The translations under genes were made by a program, and so were the position numbers. From positions 1-51,654 of the forward strand of contig DASXOE010000052.1 in assembly GCA_036494575.1 (NCBI GenBank): 51,654 bases of DNA, written 5' to 3'. The DNA comes from DASZFV01 sp036494575. GTDB lineage: Bacteria; Myxococcota_A; Polyangia; Fen-1088. The notes under the pieces were generated by a model that was not told where the DNA came from, made no database searches, and saw nothing but the letters and a program-made list of their open reading frames with translations. This document shows, one piece after another, positions 25,051 through 34,302 of the stretch (its first letter is position 1; every line of letters starts with the position of its first letter).

Positions 25051-27174
25051 ATGAGAGAAACGGTCACAGCTCATGGGCCCTTCGGAGGTGTGGGCAGTGT
25101 GGGAGGCGCGCCGGAAGAGGGCAACCTCGCGGAGGCGCTGGTTCAGCGAATGGGACTGGGCTTGGTCGTCTGGCGACTGGACGACGCTTCCGATCCGGCG
25201 CGGATCACGCTCGTGGCCGCCAATCCCGCGGCGCCCAGGATAACCAAGCTCGACTTTCGCGCCATGCTCGGCAGGACGATGGGCGAGCTCTTTCCACCGG
25301 CGATTTCCGTCGGGCGGCACGAGCTCTACGCCGAGGTCGCGCTCTCGGGGATCGAGCGATCGTTCGAGTCGGCGGCGTACCCAGAGCTCGGAGAAGGCAT
25401 CGTCTTCGGAAGAATCGTGCCCCTACCGAACGGTTGCGTCGGAGTCGTCTTCGACGGCGCGTCCGGCCACAGGGTCGCCGCGGATGAAACCCTCAAGCTC
25501 AACGCCTTTCTCGATTCCATCGTCGACAACATCCCGGCGATGGTCTTCGTGAAAGACGCGGAACACCTGCGTTACGAGCTGTTCAACCGAGCCGGCGAGA
25601 GCCTGAGCGGCTTCGCGCGAGAGGACATCTACGGCAAGGACGATCGGCAACTCTTCTCCAAAGAGCTGGCCGAGTTCTTTCAAGCCAAAGACCGCGATGT
25701 GCTCCGAGACGGGCGCATGCTCGACATCCCCGAGGAACCCATCGATACCCCCCAGGGGCGTCGGTGGCTCCACACGAAGAAGATCCCCATTTTGGCGCCG
25801 GATGGAACGCCTCGCCATCTGCTCGGCATCTCTCTCGACATCACCGAACGGAAGATGGCCGTCGAGGCCCTCCGAAAGGCCCACGAGGATCTCGAGATCC
25901 GCGTCGAGAACCGCACCAGGGACTTGGTCGATGCGAACGCTCAGCTCAAGCGCGAGATTGACGACCGACAGCGCACGCAAGAGGCCCTCGCACACGCCGA
26001 GGAGCAGCTACGTCATTCGCAGAAGATGGAGGCGGTGGGGAGGCTCGCGGGGGGGATCGCGCACGACTTCAACAACCTTCTATCGGTCATCATCAGTTAC
26101 TCGACCATCCTCGCGAGGGCAGTCGACCCCAAGAGTGACATCGCCGAAGGGCTCGACGAAGTCAGGAAGGCCGGTGAGCGCGCGGCCGATCTCACGCGGC
26201 AGCTGCTCGCGTTCAGCCGCCAGCAGGTGCTCGCGCCCCGGACCATCGACCTCAACGACATCATCGACAAGATGGATAAAATGCTTCGTCGCGTGATCGG
26301 CGAGGACCTGCAGCTCGCGACGACGAAGGCTCCCGTGCTCGGAAGGATCAAGGCCGATCCGGGCCAGCTCGAACAGGTCATCATGAACCTCGTCGTCAAC
26401 GCGCGCGACGCCATGCCGCAAGGCGGGAACCTGACCATCGAGACGCGCGACGTGCAGATCGACGACACGGGCGCCTGGGATCACCTGGGCGCCGCCCCCG
26501 GGCCCTACGTCGTGCTCGCCGTCAGCGACACCGGCATCGGCATGGACAGAGCCACGCTCGGCCGTATCTTCGAGCCATTCTTCACGACCAAAGAACAAGG
26601 CAAGGGTACGGGCCTCGGACTGTCGACCGTGTTCGGCATCGTGAAGCAAAGTGGTGGACACATCTCCGTCGCGAGCGGCCCCAACGAGGGAACGAAGTTC
26701 GAGATCTACTTCGCCCGAACCGACGACCCGTTCTCGATTGACTCGCTCGCGGACACGAACCCTTCAATCCTGCAGGGATCCGAGACGATTCTTTTGGTCG
26801 AAGACGAGGAGCAAGTCCGCATCTTGGCGCGCGAGATCTTGATCGGCCACGGTTATAACGTTCTCGAAGCGAAGGACCCAAGCGACGCCCTCCGCATCAG
26901 CGCGAACCGGAGCGAGGTCATCGATCTTCTGGTTACGGACATCGTCATGCCTCAGATGAATGGCCGCCTGCTCTCGGAGCGGCTGCGATCCGAAAGACCC
27001 GAGATGGAGGTCTTGTTCATGTCGGGCTACACGGACAACGCGATCGACCACAATGGTGTGCTCGGACCGGGCGTCGCGTTCCTGCAAAAACCCATCACGC
27101 CCTTCGCCCTCACGAAGATGGTGCGACGTATCTTGGATGCGCAGGTGCCGCACCGGGGCATCGCCAAAACATGA
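25051..27174 (+). CDS. Soluble PAS hybrid sensor histidine kinase with C-terminal receiver
   Basis: A 707-residue kinase from ATG 25051. An N-terminal PAS-like region (~30-150) is followed by a clear PAS domain (~165-280; FVKDAEHLRYELFNRAGE, GISLDITERK). Next come a coiled coil (~283-330) and HisKA with GGIAHDFNNLLS (acceptor H338). The HATPase domain follows (~440-555; NLVVNARDAM, DTGIGMD, GKGTGLGLSTVFG), then the receiver (~580-700) with acceptor D630 (LLVTDIVMPQMNG). It has no membrane span and no DNA-binding output. The same layout as the kinase at 8764 suggests paralogues. A 12-bp gap to the NTF2-like gene suggests cotranscription. Confidence 0.93.
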   Translation: MRETVTAHGPFGGVGSVGGAPEEGNLAEALVQRMGLGLVVWRLDDASDPARITLVAANPAAPRITKLDFRAMLGRTMGELFPPAISVGRHELYAEVALSGIERSFESAAYPELGEGIVFGRIVPLPNGCVGVVFDGASGHRVAADETLKLNAFLDSIVDNIPAMVFVKDAEHLRYELFNRAGESLSGFAREDIYGKDDRQLFSKELAEFFQAKDRDVLRDGRMLDIPEEPIDTPQGRRWLHTKKIPILAPDGTPRHLLGISLDITERKMAVEALRKAHEDLEIRVENRTRDLVDANAQLKREIDDRQRTQEALAHAEEQLRHSQKMEAVGRLAGGIAHDFNNLLSVIISYSTILARAVDPKSDIAEGLDEVRKAGERAADLTRQLLAFSRQQVLAPRTIDLNDIIDKMDKMLRRVIGEDLQLATTKAPVLGRIKADPGQLEQVIMNLVVNARDAMPQGGNLTIETRDVQIDDTGAWDHLGAAPGPYVVLAVSDTGIGMDRATLGRIFEPFFTTKEQGKGTGLGLSTVFGIVKQSGGHISVASGPNEGTKFEIYFARTDDPFSIDSLADTNPSILQGSETILLVEDEEQVRILAREILIGHGYNVLEAKDPSDALRISANRSEVIDLLVTDIVMPQMNGRLLSERLRSERPEMEVLFMSGYTDNAIDHNGVLGPGVAFLQKPITPFALTKMVRRILDAQVPHRGIAKT

Positions 27175-27186
27175 GAAGGTGAGCAG

Positions 27187-27558
27187 ATGACGACCACCAC
27201 CGAGCTCGGAAAGAAATACGTCGCGCTGGTCAAAGCAGGCCGGCGCGAGGAATGTCTCTCGACGCTGTTCGCTCCTGATGCGGTGAGCGTGGAAGCCGTG
27301 GACTTCCCGGGACGCGAGCGCACCGTCAAGGGTCTCGATGGGCTGCGCGCCAAGAGCAAGTTCTTTCTGGACAACAACGAGGTGCACAAGCTCGAGGTCT
27401 TCGGACCCTATCCGAACGACGATCGATTCGCGGTCCGCTTCGTGATGGAAGTGACCTTCAAGCCGAGCGGGCAGCGACGGGCGATTGATGAGGTCGGTCT
27501 GTTCACCGTCGCGGACGGCAAGATCACCCGCGAGGAGTTCTTCTATCCCGTCGACTGA
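27187..27558 (+). CDS. NTF2/SnoaL-like protein
   Basis: A 123-residue single-domain alpha+beta protein. Its N-terminal helix (LGKKYVALVKAGRREECLSTLF), the segment VDFPGRERTVKGLDGLRAKSKFF and the closing strands with FTVADGKITREEFFYPVD match the SnoaL-like/NTF2 fold. Such proteins are enzymes or ligand-binding pockets; no catalytic set is obvious. GAGAAGGTGAGC upstream provides a ribosome-binding site. It directly follows the hybrid kinase and may share its signal. Confidence 0.8.
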   Translation: MTTTTELGKKYVALVKAGRREECLSTLFAPDAVSVEAVDFPGRERTVKGLDGLRAKSKFFLDNNEVHKLEVFGPYPNDDRFAVRFVMEVTFKPSGQRRAIDEVGLFTVADGKITREEFFYPVD

Positions 27559-27606
27559 CTCGGCCGGCCGGTCGACTGTGGCCGTCCGCCCGCCCCGTCA
27601 GCGAAA

Positions 27607-27635
27607 GTGACGGCGCCCGCGGCCCGTCGTACACT
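27607..27635 (+). promoter_or_regulatory. Predicted promoter of a leaderless serS transcript
   Basis: GTGACG (27607-27612) and TACACT (27630-27635) are 17 bp apart. The -10 hexamer ends eight bases before the GTG start of serS at 27644, and no Shine-Dalgarno sequence is present. Confidence 0.5.
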
Positions 27636-27643
27636 GCGCGGTC

Positions 27644-28909
27644 GTGATCGACATCCGTCTGCTCCGCGAAAATCCCGCCGAGGTGCGCGCCGGTTACGCG
27701 CGCCTCGGCGGTGGCATCGACCTCGACCCCGTGATCGCGCAGGACGAGCGCCTGCGCGACCTGAAGAACGAGTCGCAGACGATGCAGGCGGAGCAGAACC
27801 GCCTGTCGAAGGACATCGGCCGCGCCGCGCCTGGCGAGGCGCGCGAGCAGGCCAAGGCGGCCAGCACCGCGCTCAAGGTCAGGATCGAGCGGCTGGCGGG
27901 CGAGCTCGCCGCGGCCGAGGCGAGACTCGACGAGCTCCTGCTCGAGCTGCCAAACTTGCCGCATCCCTCCGTGCCCATGGGCAAGGACGACTCGGACAAC
28001 GAGATCGTGCGCGAGGAGGGGCACAAGCGCGCCTTCGATTTCGCCCCGCAGCCGCACTGGGACCTCGGCACGAAGCTCGACATCATCGACTTCGAGCGCG
28101 GCGTGAAGATCTCGGGCTCGCGCTTCTACGTGCTCAAGGGCTGGGGCGCGCGGCTGCAGCGCGCGCTCATCACCTACATGCTCGACCTGCACACGCAAAA
28201 GCACGGCTACGTCGAGATCTATCCGCCCTACATGGTGCGCCGCGAGTGCCTCGTCGGCACGGGCAACCTGCCCAAGTTCGGCGACAACCTGTATCACGAC
28301 GCCAACGAGGACTTCTGGTGGATCCCCACGGCCGAGGTCCCGGTCACGAACCTCTACCGCGAGGAGATCCTCGACGGCGCGAGCCTGCCCGTCCGGCACG
28401 TCGCGTTCACCGCCTGCTTTCGCCGCGAACAGATGGCGGCCGGGCGCGACACGCGCGGCATCAAGCGCGGCCACCAGTTCGACAAGGTCGAGCTCGTGAA
28501 GTTCGTCCGTCCCGAAACGTCGATGGACGAGCTCACGGCCCTGCTCTCGGACGCGGAGGACGTGCTGCGCGGCCTCGAGCTCCCCTACCGCGTCGTGCAG
28601 ATGTGCACGGGTGACCTCTCATTTTCGGCCATGGCCAAGTTCGACCTCGAGCTGTGGGCGCCCGGCTGCAACGAATGGCTCGAGGTCAGCTCGTGCTCGA
28701 ACTTCGGCGAGTTCCAGGCCCGCCGCGCGAAGATCAGGTTCAAGGACGGTCAGGAGAAGACCCGCTTCGTCCACACGCTGAACGGGTCTGGGCTGGCGCT
28801 GCCGCGCACGCTCATCGGGATCCTCGAGACGTATCAGCGCGCCGATGGGAAGATCGACGTCCCGACCGCTCTTCGGCCGTATCTGGGCGGCGCGGCTGTC
28901 CTCGGCTGA
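27644..28909 (+). CDS. serS: Serine--tRNA ligase
   Basis: A 421-residue SerRS of normal length. The N-terminal coiled-coil arm (to ~110) binds the long variable arm of tRNA-Ser. The class II catalytic core shows motif 2 as FTACFRREQMAAGRDTRGI and motif 3 as NGSGLALPRTLIGILETYQ, with the serine-pocket sequence EVSSCSNFGEFQARRAKIRF. The GTG at 27644 gives the standard N-terminus IDIRLLRENPAEVRAGY. It charges tRNA-Ser and tRNA-Sec. Confidence 0.97.
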   Translation: MIDIRLLRENPAEVRAGYARLGGGIDLDPVIAQDERLRDLKNESQTMQAEQNRLSKDIGRAAPGEAREQAKAASTALKVRIERLAGELAAAEARLDELLLELPNLPHPSVPMGKDDSDNEIVREEGHKRAFDFAPQPHWDLGTKLDIIDFERGVKISGSRFYVLKGWGARLQRALITYMLDLHTQKHGYVEIYPPYMVRRECLVGTGNLPKFGDNLYHDANEDFWWIPTAEVPVTNLYREEILDGASLPVRHVAFTACFRREQMAAGRDTRGIKRGHQFDKVELVKFVRPETSMDELTALLSDAEDVLRGLELPYRVVQMCTGDLSFSAMAKFDLELWAPGCNEWLEVSSCSNFGEFQARRAKIRFKDGQEKTRFVHTLNGSGLALPRTLIGILETYQRADGKIDVPTALRPYLGGAAVLG

Positions 28910-28981
28910 GCCCTCCGCGCCCTGAATTTGTGGCCTCCGCGGCGCGGTTTCGCGGTCCTCCCGTGTAACCTGCCGTAAACG

Positions 28982-29010
28982 TTGCCTTCCCAGGGCTTTG
29001 CAGGTACAGT
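28982..29010 (+). promoter_or_regulatory. Predicted promoter of the HU/IHF gene
   Basis: TTGCCT (28982-28987) and TACAGT (29005-29010) are 17 bp apart. Transcription would start near 29017, leaving only ~8 nt before ATG 29025, too short for a normal ribosome-binding site. Confidence 0.45.
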
Positions 29011-29024
29011 GATTCGCGTCCGAG

Positions 29025-29351
29025 ATGACCAAGGCCGATCTCATCGACTTCGTCGCCGAACGAACGAAGCTGCCCCGTGGTCGCGCGGAGCTGCTCGTGG
29101 GGCAGATGTTCGACTGCATGGTCGATGCGCTCCAAAAGGGCGAGGGCATCGAGATCCGCGGTTTCGGCAGCTTTTCGATCCGCTCGTACCGGGAGTATCA
29201 GGGACGCAATCCCCGCACGGGCGAGGCGGTGCACGTCAAGCCGAAGCGGCTCGCCTTCTTCAAGGTCGGCAAGGAGCTCCGGGATCGCGTCAACGCCGCG
29301 CGTGGCGGGCAGGCCGCCCCCGTGTCCGCGACCGGCACCGGCACGCCCTGA
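29025..29351 (+). CDS. ihfB: HU/IHF family nucleoid protein, IHF-beta-like
   Basis: A 108-residue bacterial histone-like protein. MTKADLIDFVAERTKL and the helix AELLVGQMFDCMVDAL form the dimer core; IEIRGFGSFSIRSY and the arm GRNPRTGEAVHVKPKRLAFFK carry the DNA-intercalating proline. The core is ~92 residues, followed by an Ala/Thr/Gly-rich tail of ~15. The sequence is closer to IHF-beta than to HU, though naming between these is not certain by eye. It bends DNA in the nucleoid. Located between serS and a convergent glycosyltransferase gene. Confidence 0.9.
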   Translation: MTKADLIDFVAERTKLPRGRAELLVGQMFDCMVDALQKGEGIEIRGFGSFSIRSYREYQGRNPRTGEAVHVKPKRLAFFKVGKELRDRVNAARGGQAAPVSATGTGTP

Positions 29352-29400
29352 CCGGCGGCGGAGGCTGCGCCCCGACGGCCACGCCAGCGCCGTCTCGATC

Positions 29401-30621
29401 TCAGGCGTGGTCGCCCGCGAATAGCTCCATGAGCTTCTGAGCCTCGCGGACGGAGTCGAACTCCCGCTCCACCCGCGCGCGCGCCGCGAGGGCCAGCCGC
29501 GGGCCGAGCTCGGGCTCGTCCAGCAGGCGCTCGAGGGCCGCGGCCAGCGCGACCGCGTCACGCTCGGGCACGAGCAGCCCATCGCGCCCGTCCTCTATGA
29601 GCTCGGGGATCCCGGAGACGCGGGTGCTGACGACCGGCGTTCCGGCCGCCATGGCCTCCATCAACGACACCGGGATGCCGTCTCGGTCCCCGCTGGTCGT
29701 GACCACGCTCGGGAGCGCGAAGATCGACGCGGCGTACAAGCCCGCGCGCACCTCGGCCTGGGGACGAGCGCCCGCCAGCTCCACCGTCTCCTTCAGCCCG
29801 AGCCGCGCGATGCGCGCTTCGAAGTCGGGCCTGAGCGGACCGTCGCCCACGATGCGGCAGCGCAACCGACGGCCTCGCCGGGCGAGCTCACCCATGGCAT
29901 CGATGAGGACGTCGAATCCCTTGATCGCGTCGAGGCGGCCGACCGACAGGACGGTCAGCGGCTCGCGGTCGGCGGGACGGAAGGGCAGCGACGCCAGGTC
30001 CACGCCGCAGTGGATCACGTGTAGCCGCTCGCGCGCCCGAGGCGTCGCGCGCGCCGCCAACCACTCCACGTTGAAACTCGAAATCGTGACCGGCACCTTC
30101 GCTGACTCTATCTTCTCCTTGAGCAGGTGATCGTTCACGAAGATGTCGTGGGCGTGGCACGTGAAGCCGAACGGCTTGTCGAGCAAGCGGGCCAGCGCCC
30201 ACGCGACGGTCGACGGAAACGTGCCCCAGTGAGCGTGAATGATGTCGGGATCGAAGTCGCGAATCCACGGCAGGTGTTCGAGCCCGCGCGCGAGACCCTC
30301 CAAAGTCTTGGCCAGATCGACTGGGCGACGCCAAAGGCGGCGGGTCACCTGAGCGACGATCGACGTCAGCCTGGCCGGGTGCGAGGAGAGCGCGCGCAGG
30401 CGGGCCCAGGCCGCCGTCCCAGCGGGCAGAGGATGTCGCGCGCGCGACAACAACCGCTCCGCGTCCGGTTGCACGAGCTTCTCGTGCGGCGCCTTCAAAG
30501 ACAGGATCTGCACGTCGGCGCCGAAACCGATCAGCGCCGCGATCTCGCGCACGATGAACGTCTCCGACCAGCACGGAAACAGTGACACGACGTAAAGAAC
30601 CCGCGGAGGGCGCGCGGCCAA
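29401..30621 (-). CDS. Glycosyltransferase family 4 (GT-B) protein
   Basis: A 406-residue GT-B enzyme. The N-terminal acceptor lobe begins RVLYVVSLFPCWSETFIVREI (typical for colanic-acid/exopolysaccharide GT4 enzymes), and an HAHWGTFPSTVAWALA motif follows. The donor lobe has VLSVGRLDAIKGFDVLIDAM and the nucleotide-sugar EX7E region VSLMEAMAAGTPVVSTRVSGIPEL. The TTG at 30621 is chosen because AGGAGA lies six bases upstream. It should transfer a sugar to a polysaccharide or lipid-linked glycan in the cytoplasm; donor and acceptor unknown. Last gene of a minus-strand operon, 10 bp after galE. Confidence 0.9.
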   Translation of the reverse strand: MAARPPRVLYVVSLFPCWSETFIVREIAALIGFGADVQILSLKAPHEKLVQPDAERLLSRARHPLPAGTAAWARLRALSSHPARLTSIVAQVTRRLWRRPVDLAKTLEGLARGLEHLPWIRDFDPDIIHAHWGTFPSTVAWALARLLDKPFGFTCHAHDIFVNDHLLKEKIESAKVPVTISSFNVEWLAARATPRARERLHVIHCGVDLASLPFRPADREPLTVLSVGRLDAIKGFDVLIDAMGELARRGRRLRCRIVGDGPLRPDFEARIARLGLKETVELAGARPQAEVRAGLYAASIFALPSVVTTSGDRDGIPVSLMEAMAAGTPVVSTRVSGIPELIEDGRDGLLVPERDAVALAAALERLLDEPELGPRLALAARARVEREFDSVREAQKLMELFAGDHA

Positions 30622-30631
30622 CGATCGTCTC

Positions 30632-31615
30632 CTACCGGCTCCGCCGCGCGGCGGCCGACGTGTGCCATTTGAACGCGTGCTCGACCATGGTCTGGAGCTC
30701 GGGATACCTGGGGCGCCACCCGAGCAGCTTCGCGGCCTTCGTCGGATCCGCGACGAGCGAAGGGGGATCGCCGGCTCGTCGTGCGACCTCGCTGCGCGCG
30801 ACCTTCTGTCCGCTGACGCGCTCGACGGCGTCGATCACCTCCCGAACGGAGTGTCCCTCGCCCGTCCCCACGTTGGCGGCGAAGCTCTCCCCTCCAGCGG
30901 CGAGATGACGCAAGGCCATGACGTGCGCGGCGGCCAGATCAGAGACGTGAACGTAGTCACGAACTGCGGTTCCGTCGGGCGTCGGGTAGTCCGTGCCGAA
31001 GACCGAGAGGGGCCTGCCTCCCAGCGCCGCCGCGAGCGCGAGCGGGATGAGGTGGCTCTCGCCCGGGTGATCCTCGCCGAGATCGCCTTCCGGATCGGCG
31101 CCCGCGGCGTTGAAGTAACGCAACGCCCCCCAGCGCAGGCCGTAGGCATCGCCGTACCAGCGCAAGATCCGTTCGACGAAGAGCTTCGAATCCCCGTAAG
31201 GACTGAGCGGCATCAAGGGATGGTCTTCCCGAATGGGGACGGCGACGGGCTCGCCGTAGACCGCGGCGCTCGACGAGAACACCAGGTCACGAACGCCGTT
31301 CGCCACCATGGCGTCCAGCAGGTTGAGCGTGCAGACGAGGTTGTTGCGGAAAAACTTCCGCGGATCACGCATCGATTCACCGACCTCGATGCGCGCCGCG
31401 AAGTGGATGACCGCGGTGACGGCGTGCTCCTTCAGGACTCGAGCAATCGCGGCCGAGTCGTCGAGCTCGCCTTCCTCGAAGGCTCCCCACCGGAGCGCCC
31501 ACCTGTGCCCCGAGGACAGGTTGTCGAACACCACGGGCGCGAGGCCGGCAGCCGCGACCTGTTTCGCCGTTTGACTGCCGATGAACCCTGCGCCGCCTAC
31601 GATGAGAACTGACAC
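30632..31615 (-). CDS. galE: UDP-glucose 4-epimerase
   Basis: A ~327-residue extended SDR enzyme: NAD-binding GGAGFIGSQTAKQV at the N-terminus, the HFAA motif (VIHFAARIEVGESM), catalytic SSSAAVYG and YGDSK (Tyr-x3-Lys), and the GalE-type sequence RYFNAAGADPEGDLGEDH. It interconverts UDP-glucose and UDP-galactose (or the GlcNAc pair), supplying donors for the adjacent glycosyltransferases. GTG at 31615 gives the standard start VSVLIVGGAG; a TTG at 31639 would add eight residues. Confidence 0.93.
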   Translation of the reverse strand: MSVLIVGGAGFIGSQTAKQVAAAGLAPVVFDNLSSGHRWALRWGAFEEGELDDSAAIARVLKEHAVTAVIHFAARIEVGESMRDPRKFFRNNLVCTLNLLDAMVANGVRDLVFSSSAAVYGEPVAVPIREDHPLMPLSPYGDSKLFVERILRWYGDAYGLRWGALRYFNAAGADPEGDLGEDHPGESHLIPLALAAALGGRPLSVFGTDYPTPDGTAVRDYVHVSDLAAAHVMALRHLAAGGESFAANVGTGEGHSVREVIDAVERVSGQKVARSEVARRAGDPPSLVADPTKAAKLLGWRPRYPELQTMVEHAFKWHTSAAARRSR

Positions 31616-31676
31616 GTCGCCTGAAATCCTGGGGGCCAAAGTAACATGAACAAGTGACGCGAAGCTCGCGCGCGGT

Positions 31677-32795
31677 TCACGGTGCCGCCACGCCGAGGAC
31701 GTCCAGATACCGCTCCACGGCGGCGCGCTCCTCGAAACGGTCCAGCCGATGCTGCGCGCGCGCCGGCCCCCTCGCGGCGTCGTCGAGCAAAGTCGCGGAC
31801 GCCACGGCGATGGCGTGCGCGTCGCGCGCGGGAACCAGGATCCCGCTGCCCCCCCCGAGCACCTCGCGAGACCCGCCGGGACAGTCGGTGCTGATGACCC
31901 GGCACCCGCAAGCCATGGCCTGGATGAGCGCGCCGGGGAGCCCTTCGTAGATCGACGAGAGCACGAACAGCGCGGCGCGGCTCATGTACCGGAACGGATT
32001 GTGATCGAACCCAGGCAGGCGAACGTCGGCGGAGACGCCCAACGACTTTGCCAGCGCTTCGAGACCCGCGCGCTCGCTCCCCTCGCCGAGGATGACCAGT
32101 CGGGCTGGCCGGAGCGCACGAAGCTCGGCGAAGGCACGCAGCAAGGTCGCGAAGTCCTTCTGCGGCACCAACCGTCCCACGCCCAGCACGACGGGCGGCG
32201 CGCCGGGCGCGAACCATGGATCCTCGAGGGGCGCCGAGGCCTTCTGGAGGAGCTCGGCCGTGACCACGGGGTTGTAGATTGTCCGAAGCTTCCGCGCCGG
32301 GAGACCGAGGGCCGAGGCGAGGCTCTCTTCCACGCTCTTGGAGACGGCGACGACGGCGCTGGCGCTGCCGTAGAAGCGCCGCATGAGGACGCGCAGGGCC
32401 GCGCCCCGTAGCCCGTCGAGCTGGCCGCGCGGCAAGAGGACGTTGGCCTCGCGCAGCACGACGCGCACGCCCGTGCGGGCCAAGGCAGCGGCCCAAAGCG
32501 CGAGGAGGTTCGCGTGCTCGAGCGTCGAGAGCAACGCCTCCGGCCGCTCGCGGCGCAGGTAGCGGACGAATGCGGGAAGAGCCACGGCGGTCCGCGAAGC
32601 GCCGAGCGAAATGACCCGCACGCCAGGCGGAACCTGGGACTCGAGCGGACCGCCCGGAATCGCCAGGACGAGGTCGACGCGGTGACCGAGCGCCGAGAAC
32701 GACGCGCCGAGCTGAAGCATGACCCGCTCCGCTCCCCCGTCGTCCAGCGTGGGCAAGAACAAGGCGAGCCGCTGGGATGGTCCGGGCGCCGGCAT
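31677..32795 (-). CDS. Glycosyltransferase family 4 (GT-B) protein
   Basis: A 372-residue GT4-type enzyme. The N-terminal lobe shows LFLPTLDDGGAERVMLQL, typical for enzymes like PglA/N-acetylgalactosaminyltransferases. The C-terminal lobe has VLGVGRLVPQKDFATLLRAF and YEGLPGALIQAMACGCRVI, where the first Glu of the usual EX7E motif is Gln, a substitution seen in part of this family. It lies 13 bp after cysS and 61 bp before galE on the minus strand. A role in surface glycan assembly is inferred. Confidence 0.9.
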   Translation of the reverse strand: MPAPGPSQRLALFLPTLDDGGAERVMLQLGASFSALGHRVDLVLAIPGGPLESQVPPGVRVISLGASRTAVALPAFVRYLRRERPEALLSTLEHANLLALWAAALARTGVRVVLREANVLLPRGQLDGLRGAALRVLMRRFYGSASAVVAVSKSVEESLASALGLPARKLRTIYNPVVTAELLQKASAPLEDPWFAPGAPPVVLGVGRLVPQKDFATLLRAFAELRALRPARLVILGEGSERAGLEALAKSLGVSADVRLPGFDHNPFRYMSRAALFVLSSIYEGLPGALIQAMACGCRVISTDCPGGSREVLGGGSGILVPARDAHAIAVASATLLDDAARGPARAQHRLDRFEERAAVERYLDVLGVAAP

Positions 32796-32808
32796 TTCGT
32801 TCTTCGCC

Positions 32809-34302
32809 CTAGGCCACGCGCCAGGTCGTGCCCGCGGACGTATCCATGAGCTCGACGCGCGCCTCCTTGAGGGCCTTGCGGATCTCGTCGGCGCGAGCGA
32901 AGTCCTTGGCGGCGCGCGCGGCGGCGCGCGCGCCGATCTGAGCCTCGACTGACGCGGGCTCGATGCCGAGCCGGGCGCACCGCCGCGCGCGCCGCGCGAG
33001 CAGGAACTCCCGGGGGGGCCGGCGAAAGATGCCCAGGGTCTCGCCGCATGCCGCGAGATCGCGGCGCAGGCGCGCGAGCGTCCGCCGCCGCACGTCCCTG
33101 GGCGCCGACTTGGGCTCGTCGAGGAGCTTGTTGGCGAGCACGAACGAATCGTAGAGGTGGCCCACGGCCGCCGCCGTGTTGAAGTCGTCGTCCATGGCCT
33201 CGCGGAACGCCGCGAGCGTGCGGTCGGCAGGCGGCACGACCTGGCCCGAGAGATCGTCCTGCCCGGCCGCGTCCGCGCCCGCCTCGTCGAGGCGCTCGAG
33301 CACGCGGTAAAAGTACTCGAGGCGCTCCTCCGCGTCGTCGAGGTCGGGGAAGGTCTCGCCGTCCTTGCCGATCGTGAAGCCCACGGGGCTGCGGTAGTGG
33401 GCGCTCACGAACAGCAGGCGCAGCGCCTCGAGATCGTTCGTGGCCTGGACCCGGCGGATGTTGACGACGTTGCCGAGCGACTTCGACATCTTCTCGCCGC
33501 CGAAGTTCACCATTCCCGAGTGCAGCCAGTGGCGCGCGAACTGGCCGTCGCCGAAGGCGCCCTCCGACTGCGCGATCTCGTTTTCGTGGTGCGGGAAGAT
33601 GAGGTCGGCGCCGCCGCCGTGGATGTCGAACGGCTCGCCCAGGTAACGGTGCGCCATGGCCGAGCACTCGATGTGCCACCCGGGGCGGCCGTGCCCCCAG
33701 GGGCTCTCCCAGGCCGGCTCACCGGGCTTGGCTGCCTTCCAGAGCGCGAAGTCGAGCGGGCTGCGCTTGTGCTCGTCGACCTCGATGCGCGTGCCCGACT
33801 TGAGATCGTCGACGCTCTGGCCCGAGAGCCGCCCGTAGGCCGGAAAGCCCGAGACCGAGTAGTAGACGTCGCCGTGCGCGGCGTAGGCGAGGCCCTTGTC
33901 CTCGAGGCGGCGCGCGATGTCGATCACCTCGGGGATGTGCTCCGTGGCGCGCGGCTCCTCGTCGGCCGGCGCGAGCCCGAGCGCGCCCATGTCCTCGTCC
34001 ATGAGCCTCGTGTAGCGCTCCGCGATCTCGGCCGGGCGAATGCCCTCGGCGTTGGCCTTGCGGATGATCTTGTCGTCGACGTCGGTGACGTTGCGGACGT
34101 ACTTCACCGCGAAGCCGCTCGCGCGCAGGTGGCGCGCGATGACGTCCCAGGCGACGAGCATGCGGGCGTGGCCGACGTGGCAGAGGTCGTAGACGGTGAT
34201 GCCGCACGCGTACATGCCGACCTTCCCCGGGACGAGGGGCTCGAAGGGGACCTTGCGGCCGAGGCGCGTGTCGTAGAGGCGCAGGGTCACCGACGTACTC
34301 AT
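32809..34302 (-). CDS. cysS: Cysteine--tRNA ligase
   Basis: A 497-residue class I CysRS. The Zn/cysteine site begins YACGITVYDLCHVGHAR (with the HIGH-like HVGH), the Zn ligands include WHIECSAM and HHENEIAQSE, and the KMSKS loop is GGEKMSKSLGNVV. The DALR-like anticodon-side helices and a C-terminal zinc-less domain follow. It charges tRNA-Cys. Its ATG overlaps the stop of the upstream membrane-protein gene by ATGA, so the two are coupled. Confidence 0.97.
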   Translation of the reverse strand: MSTSVTLRLYDTRLGRKVPFEPLVPGKVGMYACGITVYDLCHVGHARMLVAWDVIARHLRASGFAVKYVRNVTDVDDKIIRKANAEGIRPAEIAERYTRLMDEDMGALGLAPADEEPRATEHIPEVIDIARRLEDKGLAYAAHGDVYYSVSGFPAYGRLSGQSVDDLKSGTRIEVDEHKRSPLDFALWKAAKPGEPAWESPWGHGRPGWHIECSAMAHRYLGEPFDIHGGGADLIFPHHENEIAQSEGAFGDGQFARHWLHSGMVNFGGEKMSKSLGNVVNIRRVQATNDLEALRLLFVSAHYRSPVGFTIGKDGETFPDLDDAEERLEYFYRVLERLDEAGADAAGQDDLSGQVVPPADRTLAAFREAMDDDFNTAAAVGHLYDSFVLANKLLDEPKSAPRDVRRRTLARLRRDLAACGETLGIFRRPPREFLLARRARRCARLGIEPASVEAQIGARAAARAAKDFARADEIRKALKEARVELMDTSAGTTWRVA

